Shown one piece after another: positions 15,095 through 23,335 of a stretch of 60,499 nucleotides of DNA. The DNA is from a virus: positions 1 to 60,499 of IMG/VR virus record IMGVR_UViG_3300048833_000767; one strand, given 5' to 3'. The notes below the pieces were generated by a model that was given only the letters and a program-made list of their open reading frames with translations, made no database searches and was not told where the DNA came from. How positions within the stretch are numbered: the first letter of the stretch is position 1; each line of letters starts with the position of its first letter. A program made the translations under genes and the position numbers.

Positions 15095-15560
15095 CCAGAC
15101 AAGCGCCCTGAGTACGCCAGGGGACGCGCTGCAGGTCAGTGCTCGCATGTCGGTATTCTTGGCTGAGGAGCTGCTGCCGCTGATGGCCGGGCTCTGGCCA
15201 GCCAGTTCTAACCAGCTGGACAGCAATGCTCGTGGAGTAGCGCTGGCCTGGGGGAGTTTACTCAGGGGCTTCAATGCTCAGCAGATCCGCGAGGCGGTGC
15301 TGCAGCTCGGAGAGGATGCCGATCGACAGTTCGCGCCGCGGCCGGCGGAGGTGAGGGGCGTCATTCTGCGGAATAATCCTGTCCCCCGAGCTGCGCCAGT
15401 TGGGCGCCAGGTGTCTCTCAGAGTTTGTGAGATGGAGGCCGAGGTGCGAGTTTACCTACGGAATCGCAGTGTGCCGGCAGAGGAGGTTGCTGCCGAGTTG
15501 CAGAAGGTGTTGGCTGAGAAGGCGAGGCAGGGGGTTAATATAACTAGCCGGGTGTCATAA
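15072..15560 (+). CDS. P-like replication protein (helicase-loader position)
   Basis: 162 residues. The pattern LWPASSNQLDSNARGVALAW, then LRGFNAQQIREAVLQL and FAPRPAEVRGVI is the one seen in phage replication P-family proteins (W...W...L.gf....i..al......PP.p.eF). It overlaps the initiator gene by 23 bases. It would bring the host DnaB helicase to the origin; inferred from order and pattern. Confidence 0.7.
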   Translation: MTTALRSSQTSALSTPGDALQVSARMSVFLAEELLPLMAGLWPASSNQLDSNARGVALAWGSLLRGFNAQQIREAVLQLGEDADRQFAPRPAEVRGVILRNNPVPRAAPVGRQVSLRVCEMEAEVRVYLRNRSVPAEEVAAELQKVLAEKARQGVNITSRVS

Positions 15561-15626
15561 TTAATGTATTCACTGGTGCGCCTAAACGGGCGTAAGTATC
15601 AGGAGTTGTAAGAGGTGTGGGGAACA

Positions 15627-15641
15627 CCGGCCTGAGGCCGG
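15627..15641. terminator. Hairpin between convergent genes
   Basis: CCGGCC-TGA-GGCCGG hairpin between the end of the replication operon and the end of the minus-strand island. No T-run follows, so termination is only a possibility. Confidence 0.35.
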
Positions 15642-15666
15642 CGTATGGAGGAGACTTTACTTTAAA

Positions 15667-16401
15667 TTATACAGCCTCTGCTTGAAGGGTATGTAATTGA
15701 CTAAGTTCTGTAATGCTCTTAGCCATATATAGTGCTAGCTGACTGCAAAATTCTCTATAGAGTGAAACATCATCGATAATTTGGTTTACCATTTCTGGTC
15801 TTGGGAGAGAATTTTGATGAATCAATGAATTTCTAATTCCGGTTAAAGTGTCGAATTTTGCCTTTATATCAACTTCACGTTTTATTTTTTCGTCAGAAAG
15901 CATGGTTTCTTCATCTATGTATACCTTGCAGTTATCAAATATATTATGAATGCAAATCCTATCAAAAAGGGATTTGAGTTCATTACTCCCATGCTTCCCG
16001 TAGTTAAAGCTTGTATCAATCTTTAACTCTGTGACAGGAGATGAACATGAAACTATTTCAGCCAGCTTTATTAAGCTACTCTTACACCTAATACTTCTTT
16101 TGTTTATTTGAGATATAATTTGTTCGTTGAAGTAGTTTTGCACATAGGACATTATTAGTCGCTCTGGTATTTTATCTCTAGGTAGTGCGAGTTGTTCTAT
16201 TTTATATACAAATTCTTCTGCTATAGACTCAAAAAAACACTCTAAATGGGTACCAAGAAACAAAATTATGGCGCGTTGCATTAAGGCGCTTTTATCTTCT
16301 CTTCCAAGTTTCAAGTATAGAGAAGACGTTTTGCTTAGTATTGCTATTTCTACTAGCGATTTATCTAAATCATCTAAAGCATCAAATTTTATTTCACTCA
16401 T
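15667..16401 (-). CDS. HEPN-domain putative ribonuclease (MAE_28990-type)
   Basis: 244 residues with the helical, basic HEPN layout and an RNSLIH motif at residues 190-195, the R-x4-H active site of HEPN RNases. N-terminal SALMQRAIILFLGTHLECFF resembles the MAE_28990/MAE_18760-like HEPN group. It overlaps the DUF262 gene upstream by four bases (ATGA), so the two proteins are made together and probably form a complex. The pair is AT-rich against a GC-rich phage, a sign of transfer. Abortive-infection-type RNase activity is inference. Confidence 0.75.
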   Translation of the reverse strand: MSEIKFDALDDLDKSLVEIAILSKTSSLYLKLGREDKSALMQRAIILFLGTHLECFFESIAEEFVYKIEQLALPRDKIPERLIMSYVQNYFNEQIISQINKRSIRCKSSLIKLAEIVSCSSPVTELKIDTSFNYGKHGSNELKSLFDRICIHNIFDNCKVYIDEETMLSDEKIKREVDIKAKFDTLTGIRNSLIHQNSLPRPEMVNQIIDDVSLYREFCSQLALYMAKSITELSQLHTLQAEAV

Positions 16402-17522
16402 GATTTGATTATACCAAAAGCTTGCAGAGCTAGAGTTAATCGCGTTTCAATTTTTCTCGAATCAGATGTCCCAAGTGTTATCGAGTCAACAAATGTTGGG
16501 TTTTTACAAAGCTCCGAAATTATGTTCTCAAGTTCCTCTTTATTTTCAACACATATTTTCTTGTCTAAAACTGAAAAGCATAACATGACTATATCGGATA
16601 GAGACCTATTAACTCTAACTTCCTTAGCTCCATCTGGTAAAACTCTTCTAAATGCGGTAGCGCCCAAAACAGAATTTATATTATCCATTGTATGTAAGAA
16701 CAGGTCTCTTAGCTCGCAAATTCTTGACTCTGTCATTGTTTGGTTTTTTACCATGTAATTATTAAGGAAGGTTTTCATTCTTCCTGGGTAATTTAGTTCT
16801 CCAGTGTTTAAATTTATGTTTTCGCGAATTGCAAAAAATCGCAAGATAAGTTCTGCATCAGCGAATCTTTTATGTGGCTCTGTAATTTTTAAGCATGACT
16901 GGAAAACTTTGTTATTACGACATTCTTTAATGAAAGAATTAAAGCTACCTCTATACAGGCAATTTCTGAGTTCTTGCTCATTAAGTTTTACTGAACCAGT
17001 GTTAAGACGCATAAAGACATCGTATTTAATTTCTGGATGAGTTTCCGCCAAAAGAACCACCACCCTAAGCATACCATTGTTCAGTATTCGTTTTGGCTTG
17101 GGTGGGAGGTTGTGGTAAGTCAGGCCATTTAACTCGTTTAAAACATCTAGTTTAGTCAACTTAAATTCATTTTTAAAGTATCGTTCTAAACTAGTAAGAC
17201 GTTGTAATCCATCTATGACATTCCATTGAGATTCATCATTTTCTGCTACATATATAACAGGGATTGGAATGTTTAATAGTATTGACTCGATTAATAGAGA
17301 TGCCTTTTTATTATCCCAAAGGTAGTTTCTCTGATAGTCAGGGTCTAGATCAATATCCTGGTCATCAATCATAGCTATAAGATCCCTAACGCTTTTGTCA
17401 TATGACTGCGTTCTTAGGTGCCTTACCTCTTTGGGGATTTCAACAGGCTCAGTTTCTTCATCACCATATGTGTCTTCAAAATTATCTTTTTCATCAACAT
17501 CATTAAAATAATCAATGCTCAT
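16398..17522 (-). CDS. DUF262 (GmrSD/ParB-like nuclease) protein
   Basis: 374 residues. The DUF262 core is clear: DPDYQRNYLWD (61-70), IDGLQRLTSL (103-112, the conserved DGQQR-like motif) and LNEQELRNCLYRG (about 180-193). The family binds NTP and/or DNA and includes the GmrS half of type IV restriction systems. Residues 1-35 are an acidic tail. It is the first gene of a two-gene operon with the HEPN protein. A sensor-plus-toxic-RNase defence unit fits; the trigger is unknown. Confidence 0.85.
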   Translation of the reverse strand: MSIDYFNDVDEKDNFEDTYGDEETEPVEIPKEVRHLRTQSYDKSVRDLIAMIDDQDIDLDPDYQRNYLWDNKKASLLIESILLNIPIPVIYVAENDESQWNVIDGLQRLTSLERYFKNEFKLTKLDVLNELNGLTYHNLPPKPKRILNNGMLRVVVLLAETHPEIKYDVFMRLNTGSVKLNEQELRNCLYRGSFNSFIKECRNNKVFQSCLKITEPHKRFADAELILRFFAIRENINLNTGELNYPGRMKTFLNNYMVKNQTMTESRICELRDLFLHTMDNINSVLGATAFRRVLPDGAKEVRVNRSLSDIVMLCFSVLDKKICVENKEELENIISELCKNPTFVDSITLGTSDSRKIETRLTLALQAFGIIKS

Positions 17523-17641
17523 ACTTTTCTCACATGTGTTTATTGGTTTTAGTCAACGTTGGGATTTTGTATAAATAGAATGCGTAGTAATTTACTGGCT
17601 GTGTAAAACATAAATTACTAGAACTGCATTACGCTATCTCT

Positions 17642-18010
17642 CTAGTCAAGCTCATCACCTATAGCATCGAAGGCACTTTTAAGTGCAAGAGTGTGAGTAT
17701 CACCACTACCATGTATGCAGCAGTTCTGGCGCTCACAGAGGTAGAAAGTATCGCTGATCTTGTAAGTGTTCAGTTCGGTGAGCCAGTACTGAGATCAATC
17801 TTCGGTCAGTAGGAAAGCTTTGGATTTTGTATCTAGCCAAGCCTTCATGATTGCTGCGTTGATTTCTGAGCGAGCCTTGTTGGTTGTAGCGCTCAACAGT
17901 GCTTCGTGGTTCCGTACTTCCTGCGCTAGTTGAGGGTTTAAATCTCCGTTTACCCAATTTGCCGGGTTCTCTTCCGGGAAGTCTTCAAAATACTCTGACA
18001 ATTCACCCAT
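17642..18010 (-). pseudogene. Small gene with an in-frame TGA
   Basis: From the ATG at 18010 (AAGGA upstream) 71 residues run to a TGA at 17795-17797 (MGELSEYFEDFPEENPANWV... SKAFLLTED). The same frame then stays open for 50 more codons (SQYWLTELNTYKISDTFYLC ... AFDAIGDELD) to a TAG at 17642. That extension is protein-like and Cys-rich and has no start codon of its own. Either the gene is broken by a nonsense mutation, or TGA is read through, or only the 71-residue form is real. No family recognised. Confidence 0.5.
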
Positions 18011-18537
18011 AGGGTTGTTCCTTGTCTGTGATGAGCATCAAGTCCTTGTGATGCTTCTAGTGAAGGGGTTGGCTACCGCCCCTAGGTTACAGCCCCCAGA
18101 TTGCTGCTTTTGACCAGAGAGCTGATGACAGTTCCTTGTCATAGGTAGGCTTTGCATGGTGCTCGGATACCGTGCGGGAATCGTACCTCAAATGGTTCTG
18201 GTTGTTGAGCAAAATGAGCACTGAATCAGGAGAGGATCACAGAATTTGTGGGAGGGGTTGCCGGGGGAGTGGTGTCGCCATCTAGCACAAAGCTAACATC
18301 AACCCAAGACGGTAGGACATATCGGCATAAGATAGTGGCCAGAGTTACTCTGGAGGTGGGGGCGGGGGAGTGCATGTGACCTTGGCATAGGTTCAAGTGC
18401 TCTCCGACCGATGCTAGGAGACCGGGTAAACTGATGTTACATGTCTAATCATATTACTATCAAGCCAGTATATATTAACCATAAAGTGTACTAAATAATA
18501 GATAAGAAACCTCTGTAGTTATATGGGTTAAATAGTT
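18011..18537. other. Gene-free stretch in the accessory island
   Basis: 527 bases without a credible gene on either strand. It contains short inverted repeats (for example GCATCA/TGATGC around 18026-18052) and several G-rich runs near 18240-18265 and 18355-18375. I see no tRNA, known RNA or operator here. Confidence 0.5.
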
Positions 18538-19026
18538 CTAATACTCATTTTCTTCAATTTCTGATGTTATCATTATTTTTCTCAATTCATTTCTTATTGC
18601 TGACTTTTTAAAATAATCAATTTCTTCTTGGCTCCAAACTTCTTTGTTTTCTTCAATCAGTTTGTAAATTTCCTGTAGTCTATCCTCTGTCTCGATTAAT
18701 CGATTTTTTTTTGATTTTATGTGGCGCTCATGAGCGATCTGAGCTTTATTTATTAGTCCTGAGCTAATAAGACCTCCACCAAGTGAGACTATCGAAAACA
18801 TAAATGCGTTCTTTATAATATCAAACATGGATTTATTGCCATTGCTTTGGAAGTGGGAGGTGATGTTGTCAAATATAAATATTGTAAATGCAGAAAATAC
18901 ACATAGGATAAAGCCGATTACAATGAATATAAATGGTCTTCTCATGAACTTATGGGTTATGCATAAGTAAAGAGAAGTTATAATTACTGCTAAATAAAGT
19001 ACACTGACACCTATTGCTTCATACAT
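18538..19026 (-). CDS. Small membrane protein with cytoplasmic helical tail
   Basis: 162 residues, AT-rich gene. Three hydrophobic segments are visible: IGVSVLYLAVIITSLYLCI (~5-23), PFIFIVIGFILCVFSAFTIF (~31-50) and a weaker AFMFSIVSLGGGLISSGLI (~73-91). A charged helical tail of ~65 residues follows. I do not recognise the family. Its place between the DUF262/HEPN pair and the EVE-HNH nuclease makes a membrane effector of a defence system conceivable, without proof. Confidence 0.62.
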   Translation of the reverse strand: MYEAIGVSVLYLAVIITSLYLCITHKFMRRPFIFIVIGFILCVFSAFTIFIFDNITSHFQSNGNKSMFDIIKNAFMFSIVSLGGGLISSGLINKAQIAHERHIKSKKNRLIETEDRLQEIYKLIEENKEVWSQEEIDYFKKSAIRNELRKIMITSEIEENEY

Positions 19027-19136
19027 ATTCTGTCCCCTTTAAAAAACACATAATAATGTGGATGGTTTGTCATTTTTTAAGTATGTAAGTATGATGACAT
19101 TTCTCAGATTAAATATCCGAATGGCAGACTCCAGCT

Positions 19137-20096
19137 TCATGATGCAGTAGGCCCAGAACATATGATGGAGACTCTTCTAAAGATTTCATTTTGATGATAT
19201 TCAAGGAACTTAGCCTGTTTGTGGTCGAACGGGCCGACGTTCTTGGGCAGCACAATACCCCACTGCTGTAGGGCCTGCTCGATACAGGGCTCGGCACACA
19301 GCAGATCGCCGGCGTCAGTGAAGGTAATCCAACCACGGTCGAACAGTTTGTCGATGTGAGGGGAGAGCAGCAGGCCGTTTTTCCCATCCAGGCGTTCGGC
19401 GTTATCGCACTCACTCCATGGCTTGATGTGGCTGGCAATCAGCAGGGCCTTGTTGGTGACACCGGTGACCCGGCAGGCGGGCTCTATCTGCTCGAGCCGA
19501 CTACGGAAGAGGCCCTGGCCACGGCGGGATTTGACGAGCTGTAGCTTCTCTGTGCTCTCAAGGGCCGAGGCCTTGATAGCCGCCTCTATTACGTCTTCTA
19601 CTAGTTCGGCCTGGTGATGCTCAATGGCATCAATAAAAGATGGGTTCACTCCCTTCGCCAATGAGAGTACCAGGTGGCCAAGCTCGTCACTGATGCCCGC
19701 AAGGTAGCAACTTTGGTTTCCATTACCGTTGGTCTGCAAAGGCGAGTTCTTCGAGGGGAGCAGTGGAGCTATCAACTCCAGGTGGTCCTTCGGGCGGATT
19801 GGCTTCTCCAGAAGATCCCACTCGATGCGGACTTCCCAGCCTGTATCAGACCAGGAATCGCCGGCGCTGCCGAACTCAGAGGGTTTGAGCTTCTCGCTGC
19901 AGGGTGCTGCAACAAGGCCAATGGCCTTGATAAGCCCGCCGGCGTAGGAGATGACAACATCACCTGGCCGAGTCAGCGTGAGGTTGATATAGGTCTGGTT
20001 CTTCGAGCCGTTGCGGTTGGTCATGGGCGACCAGATGTAGCCGCCCCCGACCTCTGCACTGTACGTTTGCTTATGGTTTACCCACCAGAATGCCAC
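19137..20096 (-). CDS. EVE-HNH endonuclease, likely modified-DNA restriction
   Basis: 319 residues. Residues ~1-140 form an EVE (YTH-like) domain (FWWVNHKQTYSAEVGGGYIW, TRPGDVVISYAGG), a pocket that flips and reads modified bases. Residues ~190-265 are an HNH_2 nuclease: CRVTG (C208), SHIKPW (H223), NGLLLSPHID (H247, D249) and LFDRGW. This architecture is known from type IV-like restriction enzymes that cut modified foreign DNA. The gene is more GC-rich than its neighbours, so the island was assembled in steps. Confidence 0.85.
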   Translation of the reverse strand: MAFWWVNHKQTYSAEVGGGYIWSPMTNRNGSKNQTYINLTLTRPGDVVISYAGGLIKAIGLVAAPCSEKLKPSEFGSAGDSWSDTGWEVRIEWDLLEKPIRPKDHLELIAPLLPSKNSPLQTNGNGNQSCYLAGISDELGHLVLSLAKGVNPSFIDAIEHHQAELVEDVIEAAIKASALESTEKLQLVKSRRGQGLFRSRLEQIEPACRVTGVTNKALLIASHIKPWSECDNAERLDGKNGLLLSPHIDKLFDRGWITFTDAGDLLCAEPCIEQALQQWGIVLPKNVGPFDHKQAKFLEYHQNEIFRRVSIICSGPTAS

Positions 20097-20201
20097 TGTA
20101 ATTCCCTCGAGACTGCTGACTACGGTTAGAGGGGTTATGGTAACCCGAATGGTTCCGTTTGTTGAGGGCGTCAGCCCACTCTGAGGAGGCTGTAGGTGTA
20201 A

Positions 20202-20822
20202 CTAGGTCCTGGTTTTAAGTGTTCGATTGATGAGCATCAATGAGTAAATAGATGTGCTCATATATAGCATAAATAGACCTCCAACTATTACTACTAGTGA
20301 CAGAATCAGGGGGCGGCCACCAAGTGCAAATAGGCCTCTATCTATTTGATATGTTAATGTAATCGCTCCGACAACCAAAAACAACAATCCAAAGAATAGA
20401 TGGTAAAATCCAAAGAAATAATCCAGCAGGCCAACTTTAAGACGGTAACTACTATCATGGGTTTGAATCACTTTTGGATAAAGCTTAAGTGCATTCGCAA
20501 ACTGGTTTAGCGTTCTCTCTCCATTAATTATTTCGTGAAGCATGAAAACTTGATCTATAAGAGATTTTCGTGCTCTTACACCGTATACACACTTAAAGTG
20601 CTCACACTCAATTTCCTCTTTGAGGTTCTTCTTGAATTGTGGGCTTATGTGTCTACTTTTTATAATGTTTTCTAGCTCTGTGACTCGCCTCTTCCTGTGT
20701 TCATGGTAGGCATTCAGTAAAGGGAAATATCTATGTGCAAGGCTAAGTGCAAAGGCTGCGACTAGAACTATAATATGGCCTGATTGAAGGTGATTAGTTA
20801 TTTTCTCAGCCAACTCGAGCAT
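20202..20822 (-). CDS. Membrane protein of unknown function
   Basis: 206 residues with one N-terminal membrane segment (GHIIVLVAAFALSLAHRYF), a basic cytoplasmic helical region (HEHRKRRVTELENIIKSRHI) and two C-terminal membrane segments (FGLLFLVVGAITLTY and LILSLVVIVGGLFMLYM). No family recognised. It is the first gene of the minus-strand run that contains the EVE-HNH protein, 105 bases upstream of it, and could share its transcript. Confidence 0.62.
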   Translation of the reverse strand: MLELAEKITNHLQSGHIIVLVAAFALSLAHRYFPLLNAYHEHRKRRVTELENIIKSRHISPQFKKNLKEEIECEHFKCVYGVRARKSLIDQVFMLHEIINGERTLNQFANALKLYPKVIQTHDSSYRLKVGLLDYFFGFYHLFFGLLFLVVGAITLTYQIDRGLFALGGRPLILSLVVIVGGLFMLYMSTSIYSLMLINRTLKTRT

Positions 20823-21083
20823 GTGTTACCTCTTAATTTAAATTGTCAGTCATCAATAACTCATCATACATTGGACTCAATCTGATATGTATTGTTTTTA
20901 TGTGACATAGTTTGCGGTTTTAGTTAAGCATGCATCTGGGATGATGGTCACCCCGTTATGTATTGTGGATAGAGCAATGATGGAGATCGCTTCTGGTGCG
21001 TGACAGAAATTATCGATAGTGGGTACCATAGTCAGTGCCGGACCTAGACCACCCGGCTGTGTATGACCAAAAGGACCCAGACC

Positions 21084-21377
21084 ATGACCAAACCACATAC
21101 CCGAGATCTATCCATCGAGACCCAAATGGGCCGCGTCATCGCCATCATGAGCGATGGTAAGCCGCGCACCCTGCGCGACATCGAACGTGAGTGCTGGAGC
21201 CGCTACGGCCATGCCGACACCCAGGCCGCCATCAGCGCCCGCCTGCGCGAAGTCTGCTGCCACGGCTGGGTGAAGCACTCCAAAAACCAGACTATCGACG
21301 GCAAGCAGGTGTGGCATTACCACCTCTCGCCGTTTCCCACTGCCGAGGCCGTTGCCGCTAAGGCGGTGGCAGCATGA
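21084..21377 (+). CDS. Winged-helix-like phage protein
   Basis: 97 residues from the ATG at 21084 (after AAGGACCCAGACC). The order TQMGRVIAIMSDGKPRTLRD, then AISARLREVCCHGWVKHSKN and a final beta hairpin follows a winged helix that binds DNA. It opens the right-hand nin-type block after the accessory island; the role is unknown. Confidence 0.65.
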   Translation: MTKPHTRDLSIETQMGRVIAIMSDGKPRTLRDIERECWSRYGHADTQAAISARLREVCCHGWVKHSKNQTIDGKQVWHYHLSPFPTAEAVAAKAVAA

Positions 21378-21814
21378 GCTACCCCAAGTATTTCCTGCGC
21401 AGTTCAGATATCCGGTCCCGCGCTTGCCAGTTGGTCGCTGGCCTGCCGGTTGACCAGGACAAGCCGCTAGTCATCGAAATCAAGGAGATGACCCGCTCCC
21501 TGGCCCAGAACGCCATGATGTGGGCATCCCTGACCGACATCGCCGAGCAGGTGGACTGGCACGGCCGCAAGCTCACCAAGGAGGAATGGAAGCACGTGCT
21601 CAGCGCCGCCCTTTACCAGCAGGACGTGGTGCCGAACATCGACGGTACCGGCTTCGTGGTGCTTGGTAAGTCCACCTCCAAGATGACCGTGCGCGAGATG
21701 CGCGATCTCATCGAGATGGCCCAGGCTTTCGGCGCCCAGCATGGTGTGCGGTTTGGGGACGAGTCGCGCCGAGGTTTCGATTGGGTGGCTGCATACGGGA
21801 GGGCTGCGGCATGA
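21374..21814 (+). CDS. ninB: NinB-type recombination protein
   Basis: 146 residues matching NinB: RSLAQNAMMWASLTDIAEQV, then KLTKEEWKHVLSAAL, and STSKMTVREMRDLIEMAQAF with a C-terminal FGAQHGVRF. NinB (lambda Orf) binds single-stranded DNA and SSB and helps RecA or the phage annealase load. It overlaps the upstream gene by four bases and abuts the next, as in lambdoid nin regions. Confidence 0.9.
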   Translation: MSYPKYFLRSSDIRSRACQLVAGLPVDQDKPLVIEIKEMTRSLAQNAMMWASLTDIAEQVDWHGRKLTKEEWKHVLSAALYQQDVVPNIDGTGFVVLGKSTSKMTVREMRDLIEMAQAFGAQHGVRFGDESRRGFDWVAAYGRAAA

Positions 21815-22128
21815 GCAAGACCAAGGCTGATAAGCAGTGGTTGGACGATGTGAGCTCGCTCGGCTGTGTCGCCTGCCGCAATGCAGGCCTGGGGCCGAGC
21901 CTTGCGGAAATTCACCATGTGCGCTCTGGCGTCGGGATGGCGCAGCGCGCCGCTCACACTCAGGTGCTCCCTCTCTGCCCGCGGCATCACCGTGCTTGTT
22001 ATCCCACCGGTTTCCATGCCGCCCCCAAGAGCTGGCAGGCTGAGCACGGTAGTGAGGAGACCCTGCTCGTCCAGGTGACCCGAGAGGTCGCCGAACTGCG
22101 CAAGAACACCATAGGGAGGGCGGCATGA
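21811..22128 (+). CDS. Ref-like HNH nuclease
   Basis: 105 residues. CVAC, EIHHVRSG, LPLCPRHHR and GFHAAPKSWQAEHGSEETLL make the short zinc-bearing HNH core of Ref (recombination enhancement function of phage P1), which nicks DNA at RecA-made loops. It overlaps ninB by four bases. The assignment is to the Ref-like group; RecA dependence has not been seen here. Confidence 0.82.
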   Translation: MSKTKADKQWLDDVSSLGCVACRNAGLGPSLAEIHHVRSGVGMAQRAAHTQVLPLCPRHHRACYPTGFHAAPKSWQAEHGSEETLLVQVTREVAELRKNTIGRAA

Positions 22129-22550
22129 TCCACCTTTCCGCCCTCGATGCTACCCGGCTATTGGGTAACAGCCCCAAGGTCAGGAGCGCAGCCAACCAGG
22201 TGCGCAAGGCCCACCAAGTTACCAGCCTGCACGACAAGGTGCAGGCCCAGCTGGCCGGTCTCCCTGACCCCGTCACCGAGCTGCTGTTCCACCCCAAGCG
22301 CAAATGGCGGTTCGACTATGCCTGGGAAGAGCAGATGATCGCCGTCGAGATCCACGGTGGGGTCCACTCCGGTGGCCGGCATACCCGGGGGCGGGGGTTC
22401 GTAGAGGACCGGGTCAAGATGAATGAGGCCGCCCTGCTCGGGTGGACTGTATTGGAGGTTACCCCCGAACACATCAAGACCAGCCAGCTGCGCGCCTGGC
22501 TGCTGAAAGCATTTGAACAGACCAATAACCAACCAAGGACCCGACCATGA
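22125..22550 (+). CDS. PD-(D/E)XK-like endonuclease
   Basis: 141 residues. The core WRFDYAWEEQMIAVEIHGGV, then RHTRGRGFVEDRVKMNEAAL and GWTVLEVTPEHI matches small phage nucleases whose active site reads D...ExxGG...K, related to VSR/DUF559 folds. In this location lambdoid phages encode a junction resolvase (RusA or NinX type), so a resolvase role is likely by analogy. Overlaps both neighbours by four bases. Confidence 0.72.
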   Translation: MIHLSALDATRLLGNSPKVRSAANQVRKAHQVTSLHDKVQAQLAGLPDPVTELLFHPKRKWRFDYAWEEQMIAVEIHGGVHSGGRHTRGRGFVEDRVKMNEAALLGWTVLEVTPEHIKTSQLRAWLLKAFEQTNNQPRTRP

Positions 22551-23314
22551 CCAACCTGATTAGCAAAGCCTTTGAAGGGCACAACATCCGTATCGTCACC
22601 GATGAACAGGGAGAGCCCTGGTTCGTTGCGAGCGACATTGCGACGGTATTGGGATATGCCCAAACCAACAGTATGAACAAGCTGATTGATGAAGACGACA
22701 AAGAGAAAAGGGTACTCCAAATTGGAGGAAACTATGTAAATCAATCCCTTATAAATGAGTCTGGTCTTTATCAAGCCATCTTCAGCAGCACCAAGCCTGA
22801 GGCTAGAGTGTTTAAGCGTTGGGTGACAGTTGAGGTTATCCCGAGCATTCGCAAGAACGGTGGCTATATCGTTGGGCAGGAGCAAGACACGCCAGAACTG
22901 ATCATGGCCAAGGCGCTGATGGTGGCCCAATCCGTTATTGAGAGCAAAACCATAGAGTTGCAGAGAGCCAAAGAGCAGATTGCCATCCAGGCTCCGAAGG
23001 CTGATTTTGCCGATCGGGTAGCCGGTGCCGATAAGGGCGTCCTTCTCGGTAACTTCGCCAAAACCGTGGGGATTGGTCCCAAGAAAATTTTCGCCATCCT
23101 GCGTGAGATGCGGATCTTGATGAAGGGCGGCAACCGTCACAATCTGCCTTTCCAGCAGTATCTCGAGCAGGGTTACTTCGAAGTCATCGAGACGCCATAC
23201 GATGCACATGGTGAAATTCGTCTTGCTTTCTCTCCAACGATCACCGGCAAAGGGCAGCAATGGTTGACACACAAGCTTCTCGCTGCCGGCCACCTGCAAG
23301 CTCACGCTGCCTAG
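22547..23314 (+). CDS. ant: BRO-N / KilAC antirepressor
   Basis: 255 residues. Residues ~5-110 are a BRO-N domain (IRIVTDEQGEPWFVASDIAT, then SESGLYQAIFSS-like block and RWVTVEVIPSIRKNGGY). Residues ~150-245 are a KilAC domain (FADRVAGADKGVLLGNFAKT). Such proteins act as phage antirepressors or regulators by binding DNA or the repressor. The ATG follows AAGGACCCGACC. It could contribute to induction alongside the SOS gene at the far end. Confidence 0.88.
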   Translation: MTNLISKAFEGHNIRIVTDEQGEPWFVASDIATVLGYAQTNSMNKLIDEDDKEKRVLQIGGNYVNQSLINESGLYQAIFSSTKPEARVFKRWVTVEVIPSIRKNGGYIVGQEQDTPELIMAKALMVAQSVIESKTIELQRAKEQIAIQAPKADFADRVAGADKGVLLGNFAKTVGIGPKKIFAILREMRILMKGGNRHNLPFQQYLEQGYFEVIETPYDAHGEIRLAFSPTITGKGQQWLTHKLLAAGHLQAHAA

Positions 23315-23335
23315 CCATCCTGAGGAGGACTGATT

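Noticed and set aside
18160-18205. tRNA-like string on the minus strand (GGTACGATTCC followed later by CACCA)
   Set aside because: The T-arm does not pair, and no anticodon or D-arm can be drawn.
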